From an uncultured Rhodospirillales bacterium (GTDB taxonomy: Bacteria; Pseudomonadota; Alphaproteobacteria; Acetobacterales; Acetobacteraceae), in NCBI GenBank assembly GCA_903904805.1, contig CAIVDX010000366.1, forward strand, positions 1-9,092: 9,092 nt of DNA, read 5' to 3'. Position 1 is the first letter of the stretch. Each line of letters begins with the position of its first letter. This document shows positions 6,433 to 9,092 of the stretch, piece by piece. The notes under the pieces are model-generated. The model made no database searches and was not told the DNA's origin. It saw only the letters and a program-made list of their open reading frames with translations. A program made the position numbers and the translations under genes.

Positions 6433-7755
6433 CTATGGCGTAACCTCATCCAACAAGTCTGCACCTATCAGGGCATCCGCCGCCGCGCGGATTGCAGCGA
6501 AAGGTACTCCCGCGCGCTCGGCCACATCCAGCAACGAATGTCGGCCGTCGGCGAGGTTCAGTAACCACAGCAGCGCCATTTGATCATAGGGCAGGGTGCG
6601 GTGCCCGCCACTGGGGGCATATAGACCCCGCCGTCCAAGCTGAGGCTCACCTTTCAGATTGCGGCTGCGGTAGATGGCCTCACCTTCGATGACGGACACG
6701 ATGCGCCGCAGCACGTCCAGCGAGTGGGCGAGGCTATCGGGCCGCAGCAGCGACAGATTGTCGGCTGAACTGTGGTACTCCGGGTACTCACCATTGGGCG
6801 TGCGCATCAGGCAGCCAACCGGCAGATCGAAGCCGGGGGAACAATACTGCCGCTCGTCATAACCATAGGGAATGAACGGCGTGATGCGGTATGGGGGTAC
6901 ATCATGATGCAGGACATGGGCGACGATGCGGTCTATGGCAGCGTTGCCGCCGCGGCTTTGCTTGTAGGTGACACCACCCGCATCGCCGAGGCAGGACAGG
7001 ACGAGGCCATGCGAGATCTTCGCCACGGCCCTCTCGTTGCGGGCAAGCCAAGTCAGCGAGCCGATTGTGCCAGGGATAAACAGAAATCGATAGCTGTATC
7101 GTAGCTGCAGCGTTTGCAGATGGCTTGCCAGCATCACGGCGGCAGCTATCCCGGACAGATTGTCGTTGGCCAGCGACGGATGGCAGACATGGCATGAGAA
7201 CAGCACTGTCTGGTCGCTTGCGCCAGAGAGCAGCAGTTCACCGTAACTAAGGTGGCCGGGTGACAGATCGGCGTCGATAACCACCCGGTAATTCCCGTCG
7301 GGCAGGCGAGACAGCGTGCGTTCCGAGAGACAAAATCCCCAATCTTCCTTGTAGTAAGACGTCCGATATGGAACCCAGTCTGGCTGCCCTGGCATGGTGT
7401 ACAAATAAGGACGCAACTCCGAGAGCGTCATAACTGCGTCAATCGGCCGACTGTACTGCATGATATGAAGATTATTAGCCGCGAAATCCACTACCCGCGT
7501 TCCATCTGCGTGGGCAATATAGGCTTCGCGTATGTTCCACTCGCGCGGAATTGTCCAGTCGAGCACCTGAGTACCGGAAGCCACCTCGTAAACCTCGAGC
7601 GGAACGTAGCGCCGAAGAACCTCAAGGGTCAGCCTCAGGCCATCGCCGGTAATGCTGCGGCAAATCGGGAACAGTTCTTCGATAAGCGCCATCATGGCGT
7701 CGGCGCCGTTCGACTTTCCTGCGCCAGTGCCAAGTGTGACGATTGCCGATGTCAT
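6433..7755 (-). CDS. DUF4910 aminopeptidase-like protein with C-terminal winged helix
   Basis: A 440-residue soluble protein of the DUF4910 group, which has an M28-like zinc-peptidase fold and is often found in polysaccharide loci with unknown substrate. After about 20 extra N-terminal residues comes MALIEELFPICRSITGDG (22-39), the family's usual start. The core has SCHVCHPSLANDNLSGI (187-203, likely metal ligands H189 and D198), FIPGTIGSLTWLARNE (226-241), and EYPEYHSSADNL (323-334, likely ligand H328). Residues about 380-440 form a separate Leu/Ala-rich unit resembling the winged-helix domain that commonly ends these proteins. The position where classical M28 enzymes have a glutamate (PET) reads PGT. 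The ATG at 7755 follows the deacetylase by 55 nt and has no Shine-Dalgarno site of its own; an in-frame stop excludes a longer N-terminus. A role in removing an acyl or aminoacyl group from a sugar precursor is a guess from context. Confidence 0.87.
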   Translation of the reverse strand: MTSAIVTLGTGAGKSNGADAMMALIEELFPICRSITGDGLRLTLEVLRRYVPLEVYEVASGTQVLDWTIPREWNIREAYIAHADGTRVVDFAANNLHIMQYSRPIDAVMTLSELRPYLYTMPGQPDWVPYRTSYYKEDWGFCLSERTLSRLPDGNYRVVIDADLSPGHLSYGELLLSGASDQTVLFSCHVCHPSLANDNLSGIAAAVMLASHLQTLQLRYSYRFLFIPGTIGSLTWLARNERAVAKISHGLVLSCLGDAGGVTYKQSRGGNAAIDRIVAHVLHHDVPPYRITPFIPYGYDERQYCSPGFDLPVGCLMRTPNGEYPEYHSSADNLSLLRPDSLAHSLDVLRRIVSVIEGEAIYRSRNLKGEPQLGRRGLYAPSGGHRTLPYDQMALLWLLNLADGRHSLLDVAERAGVPFAAIRAAADALIGADLLDEVTP

Positions 7756-7793
7756 GTGAGACGGTACGTCAGTGGCCCGCCTTGGTGCGACAC
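7752..7793 (-). other. Possible GTG leader ORF coupled to the DUF4910 gene
   Basis: Between the deacetylase and the DUF4910 gene lies GGAGG (plus-strand 7803-7807). Nine nt after it is a GTG at 7791-7793 that opens a 13-codon ORF, VSHQGGPLTYRLT. Its TGA overlaps the DUF4910 ATG as ATGA. The ATG itself lacks a ribosome site, so translation may be handed over from this mini-ORF. It is too short to prove as coding. Confidence 0.3.
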
Positions 7794-7810
7794 AGGATCA
7801 GACCTCCGCG

Positions 7811-8464
7811 TCAGAACACGAGCTTTCGGGAATAGAAGGCTTCGGCCACACCTTCGGAGGCATTGCAACCAATGCCGCGCAACCGTGCCATTGCCAGAAA
7901 CGTTTCACCTGTAAACCATCGCCGGGAGCGCTGGCTTGCGAAGTAGCGGTCAAGCAGTTCGATTTTCCGGTGGACCTGCGTCTGACGCAAGGGCACAAAA
8001 AATCCGGGATTGCCCAAATCGCCATCAAACTTCGGAATCTCGTATTCCAGCACGAGGTGATCGCGGAAGGTGTTGTAGGTCAATTGCGCCAGCAGGCGAT
8101 GGTCCTGATGTGCGTCATCGCGATAATGGGTCAGCACCAGGGACGGATCAAATTCCCGCTTGAGTGTCTCGAACGAATCCTTGATGGCGGCGCCGTGAAA
8201 GGGGAAATAACCATCCTGGAACCCCAACACATCGACCCGCTGTTCGCCCGCGCCCGCCAGAAACGCCGCTGCACTTTCACGAGCCTCGGTTTCGCGGATG
8301 CCGCCGCTGCTGAACACGATCCAGCGGACACTCAGGTCCGGGACTTCGGAAACAAGGCGCAGAATCGTGCCGCCGCAGCCGATCTCGATATCATCGGAAT
8401 GCGCACCGAGGCACAGAAGCTTCAGTGGCCCGCTGCGTTGTGGTGAAAGCGCGAGAGAAAGCAA
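7811..8464 (-). CDS. PIG-L/LmbE family deacetylase
   Basis: A 217-residue cytosolic zinc-dependent N-deacetylase of the PIG-L/LmbE family, whose members remove acetyl groups from amino sugars such as GlcNAc-PI, or from GlcNAc-malate in bacillithiol synthesis. LCLGAHSDDIEIGCGGT (17-33) is the AHPDD-type metal and catalytic motif, with H22, D24 and D25. THYRDDAHQDHR (112-123) supplies the second motif, with H119 and H122 as likely ligand and catalytic partners. The start is TTG at 8464. It is supported by a perfect AGGAGG (8473-8478) 8 nt upstream, lying partly in the stop codon of the preceding methyltransferase, only 12 nt away. No ATG fits better. Its place between a sugar C-methyltransferase and a DUF4910 protein suggests it deacetylates a nucleotide- or lipid-linked amino sugar. 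The exact substrate cannot be read. Confidence 0.92.
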   Translation of the reverse strand: MLSLALSPQRSGPLKLLCLGAHSDDIEIGCGGTILRLVSEVPDLSVRWIVFSSGGIRETEARESAAAFLAGAGEQRVDVLGFQDGYFPFHGAAIKDSFETLKREFDPSLVLTHYRDDAHQDHRLLAQLTYNTFRDHLVLEYEIPKFDGDLGNPGFFVPLRQTQVHRKIELLDRYFASQRSRRWFTGETFLAMARLRGIGCNASEGVAEAFYSRKLVF

Positions 8465-8472
8465 GCGGCCGT

Positions 8473-8478
8473 CCTCCT
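8473..8478 (-). promoter_or_regulatory. Perfect Shine-Dalgarno site that decides a TTG start
   Basis: AGGAGG on the minus strand overlaps the TAG stop of the methyltransferase gene. It is 8 nt from the TTG that begins the deacetylase. It supports TTG initiation and termination-reinitiation coupling between the two genes. Confidence 0.75.
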
Positions 8479-9092
8479 ACATGATTGTCACTTCGGGAAT
8501 CGGCACCACGAACTTAGCGCCCCATTCGCGCGTATAAGAAAGCTGATCGGCGATCTCTTGTTTCAGATTCCAAGGCAGAATAAGGATATAATCCGGCCTA
8601 GTCTGGGCAATTTTTTCAGGCGGAAAAATGGGTATATGCGTACCGGGCAGGTACTTGCCGTGCTTGTGCGGATTCCGGTCCACGGTGTAGTCTAGAAAAT
8701 CGCCGCGAATGCCGCAGTAATTCAATAGCGTGTTTCCTTTGCCCGGCGCGCCGTAGCCTACCACCGTCTTGCCGCTGCCTTTCACCTCGATCAGGAATTG
8801 CAACAGCTTGCGCTTGGTGGCCCGCACCTGATCGGCAAATGCAGCGTAGGTTTCAAGGCGGTCGAGACCGGCATCCCGCTCTTGCTGCAGCAACGCCGCA
8901 ACCGAAGGCAGGGTCGGGTGGGTTTGGTCCCTGGCGTGGCACGCAAAAATCCGCAGTGAACCCCCGTGCGTCCAGAGTTCCTCGATGTCGAATATGCGCA
9001 TCCCGTGAGCGGCGAAAATCCTTTCGGCGGTCAGCGCTCCGAAATACGAAAAATGCTCGTGATAGATCTGGTCGAACTGGTTGGCGGCGATC
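8477..9092 (-). CDS. TylCIII/TcaB9-like NDP-sugar C-methyltransferase, N-terminus beyond the window
   Basis: The last 205 residues of a class I SAM-dependent methyltransferase of the three-domain sugar C-methyltransferase type (Methyltransf_13, SAM-binding and Methyltransf_14 domains). The frame stays open to the window edge, reading ANQFDQIYHEHFSYF (window end), then AERIFAAHG and WTHGGSLRIFACH. The YHEH segment corresponds to the Tyr/Glu/His set implicated in catalysis in TcaB9 and KijD1. The C-terminal domain carries VVGYGAPGKGNTLLNYCGI, typical of Methyltransf_14, followed by YTVDRNPHKHGKYLPGTHIPI and the closing IPEVTIM. Characterised relatives methylate C-3 of dTDP-4-keto-deoxysugars, giving branched sugars. 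The zinc-binding N-terminal domain and SAM-binding motif are outside the window, so activity cannot be fully judged. It precedes the deacetylase by 12 nt in the same operon. Confidence 0.9.
   Translation of the reverse strand, partial: IAANQFDQIYHEHFSYFGALTAERIFAAHGMRIFDIEELWTHGGSLRIFACHARDQTHPTLPSVAALLQQERDAGLDRLETYAAFADQVRATKRKLLQFLIEVKGSGKTVVGYGAPGKGNTLLNYCGIRGDFLDYTVDRNPHKHGKYLPGTHIPIFPPEKIAQTRPDYILILPWNLKQEIADQLSYTREWGAKFVVPIPEVTIM

Noticed and set aside
7772..8446. Plus-strand 224-codon ORF opposite the deacetylase
   Set aside because: The minus strand encodes both zinc motifs of the PIG-L family in order; the plus frame has no recognisable domain.

Overview
The window is part of a surface-polysaccharide (O-antigen or exopolysaccharide) locus from a GC-rich Gram-negative bacterium. 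Gene families, codon use and Shine-Dalgarno sites fit a proteobacterium; I lean towards Alphaproteobacteria, but nothing in the sequence settles this. Eight protein-coding genes account for nearly all the DNA, and two of them run off the window edges. I saw no tRNA, rRNA, CRISPR array, insertion sequence or integrase.

Layout: (A) 1-4856, minus strand, transcribed right to left: a family 2 glycosyltransferase (3906-4856), a WecG/TagA/CpsF glycosyltransferase (3126-3896), an AsnB-type glutamine amidotransferase (1140-3080) and a Wzy/ligase-type O-antigen polymerase (1-1035, C-terminus outside the window). Spacings of 9, 45 and 104 nt fit one transcription unit. (B) 4857-5280: a 424-nt divergent intergenic region with a strong hairpin, an AT-rich patch and a plausible minus-strand promoter. 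(C) 5281-6396, plus strand: wecB, a non-hydrolysing UDP-GlcNAc 2-epimerase with all expected catalytic residues. (D) 6433-9092, minus strand: a TylCIII/TcaB9-like sugar C-methyltransferase (N-terminus outside the window), a PIG-L/LmbE-type deacetylase and a DUF4910 aminopeptidase-like protein with a C-terminal winged helix. These are tightly spaced and converge on wecB.

How the genes may work together (inference): WecB makes UDP-ManNAc. The WecG-type enzyme, and perhaps the family 2 enzyme, place sugars on a lipid-linked repeat unit. The methyltransferase, deacetylase and DUF4910 protein tailor an unusual deoxy or amino sugar. The AsnB-like enzyme may convert a carboxylate, for example a uronic acid, to an amide. 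The Wzy-like membrane protein polymerises or ligates the product. Nucleotide-sugar dehydratases, a wecC-type dehydrogenase, the flippase and the initiating transferase are not in the window.

The least understood parts are the methyltransferase/deacetylase/DUF4910 cassette, the amidotransferase in a glycan locus, and several small translation-level features (a TTG start, GTG starts, and two short ORFs ahead of genes). I see no clearly new defence or mobile system.
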